A stretch of 64,000 nucleotides of DNA, taken from the NCBI RefSeq assembly GCF_014839805.1, contig NC_051121.1, positions 6,617,116 to 6,681,115 of the forward strand. The letters run 5' to 3'. The DNA comes from Manduca sexta. Taxonomy: Eukaryota > Arthropoda > Insecta > Lepidoptera > Sphingidae. The position numbers and the translations under genes were made by a program. Numbering within the stretch: position 1 is the stretch's first letter; the number at the start of each line of letters is the position of its first letter. Of this stretch, positions 30,001-42,000 are shown in pieces. The notes beneath the pieces were generated by a model that was given only the letters and a program-made list of their open reading frames with translations, made no database searches and had not been told where the DNA came from.

Positions 30001-33000
30001 TTTCAGATTAACAGCATTAAGGCCACCGCAGCCAAGAATAGTACCTTTATCAGCGCCACCGACCGGCGCCAGCGAATATGGGCAGCTTTTACTAACAAAT
30101 TCCGCCAGAAGATTAGAGGTATTTTGTGTGTTATAATTAGTAGAAAGTTATGGGCTTACTTTTAATGTAAGTTAAATTTGATTTAGTCATTACTGAATTG
30201 TTACATAAATAATTTTTTTGTCACAACATAATAGCTTCACTAAGTCTTATGGTACATGTGTTGTTAATGTTTTGGTATGAAGGTAGTGTAAAGTGCGTGT
30301 GTACATGGCGCAGGTGCTGAGCGGGTGCGTGGCGGCGCTGTTCGAGTGTCGGTACGCGGACGCGCGCAAGTCGCTGGCGGGCGTGGTGCGCGCGCTGCGG
30401 GCGCCGGCCGCGCGCGCCGCGCTCACCCGCGACCTCGCGCGCCGCCTGCCCGCGCCCAAGCACCTGCTGCACCACCACCAGTTCGAGCTGCTCGTCAGGT
30501 AACACCACTCACCTGACCCCTGTCCTGTTCGAGTGTCGGTACGGACGCGCGCAAGTCGCTGGCGGGCGTGGTGCGCGCGCTGCGGGCGCCGGCCGCGCGC
30601 GCCGCGCTCACCCGCGACCTCGCGCGCCGCCTGCCCGCGCCCAAGCACCTGCTGCACCACCACCAGTTCGAGCTGCTCGTCAGGTAACACCACTCACCTG
30701 ACCCCTGTCCTGTTCGAGGTGTCGGTACGGACGCGCGCAAGTCGCTGGCGGGCGTGGTGCGCGCGCTGCAGGCGCCGGCCGCGCGCGCCGCGCTCACCCG
30801 CGACCTCGCGCGCCGCCTGCCCGCGCCCAAGCACCTGCTGCACCACCACCAGTTCGAGCTGCTCGTCAGGTAACACCACTCACCTGACCCCTGTCCTGTT
30901 CGAGTGTCGGTACGGACGCGCGCAAGTCGCTGGCGGGCGTGGTGCGCGCGCTGCGGGCGCCGGCCGCGCGCGCCGCGCTCACCCGCGACCTCGCGCGCCG
31001 CCTGCCCGCGCCCAAGCACCTGCTGCACCACCACCAGTTCGAGCTGCTCGTCAGGTAACACCACTCACCTGACCCCTGTCCTGTTCGAGTGTCGGTACGG
31101 ACGCGCGCAAGTCGCTGGCGGGCGTGGTGCGCGCGCTGCGGGCGCCGGCCGCGCGCGCCGCGCTCACCCGCGACCTCGCGCGCCGCCTGCCCGCGCCCAA
31201 GCACCTGCTGCACCACCACCAGTTCGAGCTGCTCGTCAGGTAACACCACTCACCTGACCCCTGTCCTGTTCGAGTGTCGGTACGGACGCGCGCAAGTCGC
31301 TGGCGGGCGTGGTGCGCGCTGCAGGCGCCGGCCGCGCGCGCCGCGCTCACCCGCGACCTCGCGCGCCGCCTGCCCGCGCCCAAGCACCTGCTGCACCACC
31401 ACCAGTTCGAGCTGCTCGTCAGGTAACACCACTCACCTGACCCCTGTCCTGTTCGAGTGTCGGTACGGACGCGCGCAAGTCGCTGGCGGGCGTGGTGCGC
31501 GCGCTGCAGGCGCCGGCCGCGCGCGCCGCGCTCACCCGCGACCTCGCGCGCCGCCTGCCCGCGCCCAAGCACCTGCTGCACCACCACCAGTTCGAGCTGC
31601 TCGTCAGGTAACACCACTCACCTGACCCCTGTCCTGTTCGAGTGTCGGTACGGACGCGCGCAAGTCGCTGGCGGGCGTGGTGCGCGCGCTGCGAGCGCCG
31701 GCCGCGCGCGCCGCGCTCACCCGCGACCTCGCGCGCCGCCTGCCCGCGCCCAAGCACCTGCTGCACCACCACCAGTTCGAGCTGCTCGTCAGGTAACACC
31801 ACTCACCTGACCCCTGTCCTGTTCGAGTGTCGGTACGCGGACGCGCGCAAGTCGATAATCGACTATCGACATTATATCTCTTTCTTACTCACACGGCGTT
31901 ATAGCCGATGACGCTCGATGTAGTCACAATTTAATATTTGTATTATTTGACAGCCTCACCACATGTATGTTGTCGCTATCTTAGCGAATACAAATATAAT
32001 AAAATATTTTCAAATGACTTATTTTAAATGGTGTATTACTACTATCTCGTAGTTAACAATTGGGAAAATTTTAGAAATCAAACATAATTAAGTACACCCA
32101 CTATCTATGGCCATGAAATATTAACCTGAAATTGACCTACATCTCCCTTAAGATATACACTACAAAAAAAGCAATAACAGGCGATACTTGTCGTCAAATT
32201 AGAATACATCCGGCGCGATATTTAAATTCGTGTATATCAGTATACAAATTTTATTATAATGATAACTATGCCTTAATTGACAGCCTAAAGAGCGATGGTA
32301 TTCATAACCATTGTACATCCTTTCGAGTATAAATAATAAATACCGTAAATGAGATCTGGATCGATTGTGCAGTTAGCTACAAAAGTAGCTAAACAAATTT
32401 AAAACTTCATAAAACTTTTACACATTAACTTCAATCGAAATATTCTTTTTTCTTTATTGTAAGTCAATTTAACTTTGGAGTTTATTTTAGATAAGAAAAA
32501 ACGATAGTTGATAATGACAAAATTTCAAAGGCGATTTGAAATTTCGAATTTGTTCAGTTACTTTTGTGGCTAACTGTACTTACAGGTTTAGAATAACAAG
32601 AACAAGCAGCATTCTTGTTGCATTAATTATTTGATGTGTAGCTGTAATTGAACTATTTGAATTCGGTCACTCCTGCCCAATACATTTTTATCCATTTTAG
32701 TCTTAAAAAACAAAAACTGAATTTGGCTAATTTTTATTTTAAAATATTATACAATGACATACCATTTGACTATAAAATAAATAAATGTTCCTTTTAATCG
32801 TCGCCAACATCTTTATCGAATTGCAATGTTACTAATAAGCAAGCTACTATCTCTGGCGGTTGCATCCCCACTTTTGGATGATGAAGGTACACTCTCGTAT
32901 CATAGGTTCCGTATATTCCTTTTGACGGCAACGCGGCATAGTTGAAAATGTAGTCGGTCACGTTGACTTCTCCCTGATAAATTCATAATAATATTCTAAA

Positions 33001-36000
33001 TTGTTATGGTATAAGGTCAGTCGGGGGAAGTGCGCCATAAAATTCTCATAGCTGGATTCAATGCAAAATAATTTCTTTTTGTGCTGACTTAACAATGTAA
33101 TTTTATTAATTTAAGAATATTTGGTATTTTGTGATAACAACCTATAGCCATTCAAGGAAATCGGACCATAAATTAATAATATTTTGCTCAAAGTAAAAAA
33201 AATGGTAGTAGGCGCACTTGCCTCCGGAAATGGGGTAAGTGCGCCTGTGTAAAAAAAACGCCAATATGAAACATTATAAAGAAAACACTCACTTTAGTCC
33301 ATAGAGAAATAAGTTTTACTCGCATTGCTCTTGGATAATTTTTAATCACTCAATATTATAACAAACTATGGCTGTCAAATCAAATTCGGGGTAAGTACGC
33401 CATATATACGTAAATCAGGGCTTGAAAACATTTTAGAATTTGTTTTGATATATAATTTTTTGCTATGTTAGAGTTTTGTGTGCGGATATGTTGGAATAAA
33501 AAAATGGTAGCCCTAATATAAAATCCATTTTATTTCTAAAAACTAAAAAAGACATACAATTATGTAGGAATTAACAATTTTGAATGCGTTACGAACTCAA
33601 CTACTTAGAATTTGGCCTTATGACATTTGATATGTTTTAGCTGCATTATATCCAGATAACGTGCCTGATCGAACAGTTGCAACCTATTCACGTAAAGTTG
33701 CTCTAGACTAAGGTATTTCAGTTTTTCTTTTGTAAAAACGAATTAACTAATACGCCCTTTTATTTAAGTCGGCTCAAAACAAAATACCATGAGTACAAAA
33801 AATTCTGCTGTTAAGTATAACATTTTAATAATAATAATTCATATTAGTAAAACTTATTCTCAAAAAAGGTTGGTTATATATGGATCAGGGACAAGTGCGC
33901 CATACGACTACTAACTGTGGCGCACTTGCCCTACTCGTCAATTTTTAGGTACATTTTTTCGCATTGAAAAATATTAAGATATAAAATATTTAAATAATGT
34001 TTTTTTATGTGTTTGGTAGTAAACAGTACCTAGATAAAGACATGATAAAAAAAAATGTAATTTTTACAGATACGATAGTTTACTTAGGAGACATCTATAT
34101 TATGTTAGTTCAGTCATGGGAAAGTCATAGGTTAGGAAGAGTACTTTTGACATTGCGTTAATAAATAAAACCACATACATGTCTTTACCTTTGCTAATTT
34201 TGTGCCTAAAATCATCCAGTATATTTTCACTAAAAAAAGTGTATATTTTTAAAAAGTGCTAGTTATTTTTTTGAATTTGTTATCATTTTATAGTTAGTGC
34301 GAAAATGGCGTATGCGTGAGTGTATTTCTGACTAAAAGTGTGATGTTTCCTCTGCGACATATTTATTAGAGAAGTAGTAGTAGAATCTATACTATTATAT
34401 AAAGCTGAAGAGTTTGTTTGTTTGTTTGTTTGTTTGTTTGTTTGTTTGTTTGTTTGTTTGTTTGTTTGTTTGAACGCGCTAATCTCAGGAACTACCGGTC
34501 CAAACTGAAAAATTCTTTTTGCGTTGGATAGCCCTTTGTTCGTGGAGTGCTATAGGCTATATATCATCACGCTATACCCAATAGGAGCGGGGCAGTAATG
34601 GCTAATCTCAGGAACTACCGGTCCAAACTGAAAAATTCTTTTTGCGTTGGATAGCCCTTTATTCGTGGAGTGCTATAGGCTATATATCATCACGCTATAC
34701 CCAATAGGAGCGGGGCAGTAATGGCTAATCTCAGGAACTACCGGTCCAAACTGAAAAATTATTTTTGCGTTGGATAGCCCTTTGTTCGTGGAGAGCTATA
34801 GGCTATATATCATCACGCTATATTCAATAGGAGCGGAGCAGTAATGGCTAATCTCAGAAACTACCGATTCGAACTGAAAAAATATTTTTGTGTTGAATAG
34901 TCCTTTGTTTGTGAAGTGCTCAAAGTTATATATCATCACGCTATGACCAATAGGAGCGGAGCAGTAATGGCTAATCTCGGGAACTACCGGTTTCAACTGA
35001 AAAATTCGTTTTGTGTTGGATAGCCCTTTATTTGTGTACCGCTATAAGCTATATATCATCTCGCTATGACCAATAGGAGCGGAGCAGTAATGGCTAATCT
35101 CAGGAACTACCGGTTTGAACTGAAAAAATCTTTTTGTGTTGGATAGCCCTTTGTTCCTGGAGTGCTATAGGCTATATATCATCATGCTATAACCAATAGG
35201 AGCGGAGCAGTAATGAAACATGTTGCAAAAACGGGGAAAATTATGAGTTTTGAGAGCTTCCGTTGCCTGCGCTGCGTAAACGGTTAAAGTTATGCAACAA
35301 TGATGTATGACGGGATTGTTTCACTTAAAAAGTTCTAAATAATATAACAAAGTCCCCCGCTGCATCTGTCTGCCTTAACGTGTTAAACTCAAAAACTACC
35401 TAACGTATTAAGATGAAATTTGGTATGGAGACAGTTTGAGACCCTGGGAAGAACATAGGCTCCCGGGAAACTACTATTTTTATAACGGAAAACTTTAGCC
35501 TGAAAAACTTTATAACGCGGGCGGAGCCGCGAGCAAAAGCTATTTTTTATATAAGAGCGAGCGTATAAGTAAGTATATGTATAGTTATGTATACATTAGC
35601 ATCTATATATATAAAAATGAATCCCTATTTCCCTTGGTCACGCCATCACGCTTGAACGGCTGGACCGATTTCACAATTTTTTTTATTGTGTTTGTTATTG
35701 TCAGGAGAAGGTTCTTATGAAAGAAACTATTAAAAAAATTGCGCCGAAAATTTGAAAATTTAAGAAAACTTAACGACAATAATAATTGTACATAAATGTC
35801 AGTGGCTTGAAATAACTGTCAGCGATCGACAGAATGCGCGCTGCAAATTCATAGTTCATACAGGACAACGTCTGTTGGGTCAGCTAGTTAGAACGTATAA
35901 AATTAAAATTATATTTTATTGATATTTATTTTATTCGAAATGTAAACGTTTTTATTTTAAATCTACGGATACAGTAGCTTATTTTAAAATGTTACTTTCA

Positions 36001-39000
36001 AGAAGATAAGTATGTGGTTTCATTTAGTAACGCAACGTCAAAATTATCCTGTAAATAGAATAAAATTCACCTGTGGCAGAGGGCATTCTGGTGGATCAAT
36101 ACCCCCCATTATGAACAGTTCCCTCATGTTTTTCTCCGCGTGCCGCTTCAAGAAACAACACGCACAGTTGTCTGCGAACGTTTGGTATCGCTTGCAGCCA
36201 CCGTCCATATACTTGCATGCTTCTATGAAGATCTGAAAACAATTAAAATCTATTTGTTTTGCTGGCGGTAGCATATAATAAAATAAGTAGCGGACTGCTT
36301 TGTCCCACCTTAGACAACCGTGGATATGGTGAACATAATGTTTATATTTTTTATTGCATAACCTGAAGAACGATCAGCTGGTTTACTTAATATTAAATGA
36401 TCTCTATGGTTCATAAACATGGATTATTGCAATAGAATAATAGATGCGCTGACAGCTTATGATGGAATAGGTTTTAGGGAACGGTTGGGATCTTCCGGAT
36501 CCCAGACTAGCAGTCGGCAGTTAATTGGTGTACTGTTGGAAAAAAGTTGTAAATGTCCATCGTTCGTCGACATTGTAATTGCATTATAAACAGTAACGTG
36601 TAATACCCACTAACTGGTAGCCCTAGCATGAGTTAACGCTTATTCGTATCAAGGAAGTTAACGTTTACATATTGATAGTTGTTTAATTATAGTTTTATTA
36701 TAGCATATGTCAGTTTGCCGTTACCATGTGAACGTCATCCGCTATTCGAAGTCTATATGAGCGATGTTCACATTGCTGGATTTTAGTTCCATATACGGTC
36801 GCGGGGCGTAGTTCAAAATTCCATACAAAAAACTATTTAAAATCATCATCATCTATAAAATCATCACGTTCAAGATACGATAGCGCGTAAATTGGCTTTA
36901 GCAGTATAGTTTTCTACTGAAAAAGAATGCATGTATTGTGTCAAAGTTTATAACATAATTAAAAAAACTCACGCCGATGCTGTTGTCCAGAGTGAAATCT
37001 AGCATTCCATGGATATTAAAGCCGTCATGCGTCCGATTTACTTTCTTCTTAGTTATTAAGAGCGTTTACGCATCCGCGCGCCGTATGTCTCAAAAACAGC
37101 ACTTTTCGAAGGAGATAATATCCATCAAAACATTATTTTAAAAACATATGAATTAGTAATTATTATAGAAAATTTTGTTGTCTAAAAAGTTAGTAGAGAA
37201 AATTTTTAGTTTTATTGAGTATTTGTAAATTGTTTAATGATTACTGAACAGAGGTTTTCAAATTTGCGCTTCGAACGTCTATTTCGAAGCTCAAAATATC
37301 TTAAACCACTAAGGAACATAACAATATGTTATTTTTATCTAACTAAAAAGATCCTGAAGAAAAAAGTTAGTAGAGAAAATATATCTTTTTATGTTTAATT
37401 CATGAGAAATGAAAATTCAAAGAATTCGAAAATTTCAGAAATGTTGGTCATTTAAATGATTTTTTTTTATCACTATATCTTACTTAATTGAATATAATAT
37501 TGGATTACTATAATAGAAGAACATCTCCTTAAAAACATACAATTTAAAAATTCAACAAAATTAGTTCTGTTATTTTTCTATAAATATTTTAAATACAACT
37601 ATAAAACGCAACGCGCAAATCGTTTCAAATTAGTCCGCCTTGAGGCTTTCTAGAGAGAGGACGTATCGCTCGTCGCTCCGGCCAGACTCCAGTCGGCCTT
37701 TGCTGTGCGTAGAAAAAATAGTCACGTGTATACAGTGATTGCCACATCTTAGTACTTTAGTAAGTAAAATATTTTTTTCTTTAATGAGTGACAATAATTT
37801 TAGTAGTTACTATAAATTATTATTATATTATTATGTTTCAGACACAATGGGAAGTAAAGCTATTTCTAGGCAAGAAAAGGAAACGCAACAACGCTGAAAC
37901 TTCGGCTAAAGCAAAAGCTAAAAGATTGATGTACTAATGTTATAACATGCGTCAGTAGTTATGGTTGTTGCTTTTTACTCATTAAACACTTGAGCAACAG
38001 TTACTCGAAGGAAAGAAATGGAACCTAGTAATTCATACATTTCGGCAAAGTATTGGCAAGTTTTTTTCTAGTTAGTGATTAGTTCTCGCAGTTGAAGAAA
38101 AATGTAAAAATAATTAATAATCATGGATATTTCTGCCTTTAAAATTTCGTCATATTAAATTTTAAAGGCCGAAATATCCATGATTATTAATTATTTTTAC
38201 ATTTTTCTTCAACTGCGAGAACTAATCACTAACTAGACGTGAATTTAAATTCTTTACTTGCCAATACTTGTTTAGTTACCCAGATTAAAGCCGAAACAAA
38301 ATGTATGAAAATGGACCTTGAGCTACCACCTTCAGCTAAAAACAATTAGCCCATTGAAATGTTACATGAGCTTTGTATTTTTTAGAGGACCCAATTTTAT
38401 TTTTAGAACAAGTGTGGGGGGTCAATAGAAGCTTAATCTCAAGTTTGTGAGGTCGCCCCCCTTGTCCCCTGGCGCCATCATGGAAAAAGGGGTGAAAACA
38501 CTTTTTTCGCGATATCTCGGAAACTATGCGTCTTACATAAATTTTGTAAAGTCATAATTTGTAGCAAATTGTTTTGCCTACAAATATAAAAGTTTTCTTT
38601 TTTGCTCTATAACTTTTTTTTACATTTTACAAAAAAATTACCTCAAACTAACTTGTAAATGATCTTTTGAGGAAAATTGTTCCCTATATTTTTTTTTTAT
38701 TTCATTCATTTAAAACGCTGTTACAGCACTCCAAAGTTTACCGGGTTCGTCAATGCTCATGAGAATCCGGTCGAAACAACATGTTTAACTTAGAAGATGT
38801 TGCATGTGGCGATGTAAAAGACGGTATTTCCATACTTACAGTCAAAGCTGACTGCTGATGGTCAAAAAAAAGTACAGAACCAACTATTTTGCTTCGTCCT
38901 GTGTCGCAAATATTATGCAAAACTATGGATACAAAACTGGTAAATTGTTATACATGGATGTACAATCGATCGATTGATGATCGATGTCACTGAGAAGCAA

Positions 39001-42000
39001 TACCTATTAAAAAAAAAAACTATCCAAAAAAATATAACCAACTTCCGAAAAAAGAAGTCTTTTATTTCTCACTTTTTAGTTATACATCTAAAAATGACAT
39101 CTCATTACATACACCTTCTGACTCAAAATATAAATTCCAATATGTAATTTCTAATGACTTAATTTAAACTTTCAATACGCTAAATATTAAAAACTGCAGA
39201 TCTATGGAGTAATTATGTGGTCCATTATAAACATCGTAGCACAGTAATTTTCCTGATTTATTGTCTGATTACGGAGTTCTGGTGCCTATCTTTCGGCTTC
39301 ATGATGAGCTCCACTTTACTAAGGGTACTTTTTCTAAATGCAAATGCTTAAATTTTTTAAGCATTTGCATTTAAAAAGTGAAAATAACAATTTGTAAAAT
39401 TGCCGTTAAAATTTGTTAAAAATGTTTATTTTTTTTTATAATTACAAAATGATACATATAAACTATTTCATGATGAATTCTTATATATTTAATAATAGAA
39501 TTCTTCATTTATCATAAATTCATAAATCATAAGTTACATTCCAATTAGATAATTAAAGCGAAAAGATGAAAATTGGTTGGTCTGACTATAAAGATAGCCG
39601 ACGCGCTAACTCTACGCACACAGCTACACACGGTTCTGTGTGAGTGAATTTTGCGAAGAATTACCTATAGTTGACTTCACGCGCGGCACGTAAACGCTCT
39701 TAAGAATTTCGTGTTATACTTCTTGTCATCCGGACATTTTGATAGTTTCTTGGCCATCCACATGCCGTCGCCCTGTGTTACTGATATATTTTAATGGGTA
39801 CAGTGAAAATTGACTAGATAAGGAAACAAATATTACTGTATTGTTTCTTATCAGTCTTAAATATATACTTTATATGTATTAAAAATGGTTAATTATGTAT
39901 TCTTGACTATGGCAATATTGAACATGGGACTTAAAAATATTTATGATATCTTTCAAATTAGTTTCTCACATACAAATAATTACTTCTTATAGTTGATTAA
40001 TATTGGCTCGCACATGGTTTATACGTAGATACCATATAGAATAAGACAGAATTTTCTTACAACGTTCTGAATTATCAAGGAATAGGATATAAACAAATAC
40101 TTTAAGTACAATTGGGTTGTTCAGAATTAATGACTTACAATCATAATATCGTTCAAGCCCCAACCGGCTGCCATATGTATAAAGCACAACACGAAATACA
40201 CCATCTTCATGACTGAGGAATTCATATTCTACGGCCACAACCCCCTCATTAAATAACCTTTATGTCGTGTCAACACGTTATTAAGATCGTATCGGTCCGA
40301 TTAATCGGTTGTTCGTTATCGCCTGCGCATAGTTTAAAAAATTTCATACACCACAATGGATACGATCTATTCTGTTATTCGCATTCCATTGATATTGCGT
40401 AGTTGTATGGTGTATGCGTGTAATTTGTTATCCGGATCGCGAAAAGAGGCTTTACAGCTCTTATAAGAATTATTATTATTATTTCTGAATAACACTCAAA
40501 ACCAAAGGATTAAATTCTTATGGAATACAAGGCATAAGGTAAAACAAAGTAGCTAGCTCGGGTTGGCAGGTAGGGGGAAATATAAGGCTAACCCGTCGCG
40601 ATCCTCACCTGTAAGTACATGACCCCTAGCCTAGCTAACCTACCAGCCTTTCACTAGCTGCCTAAGCAATGATTACCCAAAGAAGAAAGGCAGAAAGAAA
40701 CTCCAGGCTTACTTTTTTGTCATCAATTGTTCATCACATATTTTGTATATACTTTTTTTTTTTCAAGTCTTTCTTGTATAGAGTTACAATAATTATGACC
40801 TGGTATAATATATGACCTGGACTAACATATAGGCTATATTTATCCCGGCAACCTATTCCTGTGGGAACTAATTGAAATTTTGTGATTTTTAGGTAGATGG
40901 CGTTTGCGTCGTTCAGATGGCGCTATGGAACGCTAAAATGATTTAGGTTTTTATTAGAAAAGGCTTTTCACACGTGCGAAACCGCGAGCAATACCTAGTT
41001 AATATTATAAAATAGTGCACTGATGTTTTTAAGCTTCTTTTCATCACAGCGCAGTTCATGTTTAGACTGTCGCTTTTTTTCCGTTTCTAACTTCGTATTC
41101 CTCGATACATAGTGTATTCCGTAGACAAGGGATGTGGCAAAGTATAGACATTAGTTACTTATTTATGATTTATTTATACGAGGAAGGGTAATAATTTTAA
41201 CACCCTATGTGTGTATGTATCTATTTTATGTTACAATGTAACGTCGCTCCCACTGAACCGATTTTGATAAATGAGGTACCTATAGATTCGTATTTATTAT
41301 GCGGTGGTTATGGGCTATATATTTTCTACCAACTTATTCAACAATTTCTTAATTGTTAATGTTGTGTAATGAGTATTGTATGGATATTCTTAAGTTCCAT
41401 TGCCCAATTAGCGGTATGTGACAATGCAGAAAAATGCCTCACAATATATTCTTCATGTTATTTATAATAATAATATCAGCCCTGTGTTATACACTACCTC
41501 AGTGCACTGGCCTTCTCTTCTACTGAGAGGGATTTTAGGCCTTAGACCACCACGCTGGCTTATTGCGGATTGGTAGACTTCACATACTCTCAAAATTCTT
41601 ATAGAGAACTTTTCGGGTATGCAGTTTTTCCTCAATACGTTTTCTCTCTCCGTTTAAACAAGAAATCATTCACAAAGAATACGCACATAACTTTGTACTT
41701 TATTTTATTATCATGTTCCATGATGTATGTCTCTGGTGTACAAGAAAGTGTAAATAAATAAATAACTTAAGAAAAGTAAAAGGTGAATTCTGAACCTGCG
41801 GACATTCGTCTCGGCAGTCCATTTCATTCTCAGCTAGGCTATCATTGCTAATGTGTTTTATTATCTTATAATACAGACGGCAACTCATTTCAATCCAAAC
41901 GTCTAGTAGTAATTCAGTAATACATAAACTTTTTCATTATGTGGACAAGTAACATATGAGTTGATTTTTGTAATAGACATAAAGAGGAAGTGATAACTTT

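Larger units (their letters stand above)
34386..35543 (+). mobile_element. Helitron-like element carrying a minisatellite
   Basis: Begins TCTATACTATTATATAAAGC, then (gttt)n at about 34411-34471, then the minisatellite, and ends with the hairpin gcgggcggagccgcgagc followed by aaaagcta. Head and tail match other Helitron-like repeats of the window. Confidence 0.65.
32794..40210 (-). pseudogene. Nested secreted-protein gene copy A, exon 2 split by a transposon
   Basis: Four minus-strand exons: 40139-40210, a split exon 36973-37059 plus 39704-39772, 36071-36232 and 32794-32973; all junctions are phase 0. Exon 1 ([18 protein letters not shown]) is a signal peptide. With the insertion and one TTAA left out, the gene has 189 codons and exon 2 is exactly 156 nt, as in copy B. 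The insertion brings in a TGA (39677-39679) eight codons after the junction, so this allele would stop after about 55 residues. Shared motifs are [24 protein letters not shown] and CACCF. Family: I infer a small secreted lipid-binding-like (DUF1091/ML) protein; function unknown. The unbroken gene may persist in other haplotypes. Confidence 0.8.

Noticed and set aside
30247..31802. Minus-strand and plus-strand open frames of 60-189 codons over array 1
   Set aside because: Repeated shadows of exon 11 in wrong frames; identical text recurs because the DNA unit recurs.
34796..34996. 66-codon minus-strand frame with a repeated [11 protein letters not shown]
   Set aside because: It is the 123-bp minisatellite read in one frame.
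37060..39699. A possible normal intron separating the halves of copy A exon 2
   Set aside because: The ends are TTAA and inverted repeats, not GT..AG, and copy B has an uninterrupted exon of identical length.
39987..40238. 83-codon minus-strand frame starting MAVEYEFL
   Set aside because: Another frame over the same bases gives a proper signal peptide with a donor and paralogous partners, so this one is a shadow of copy A exon 1.
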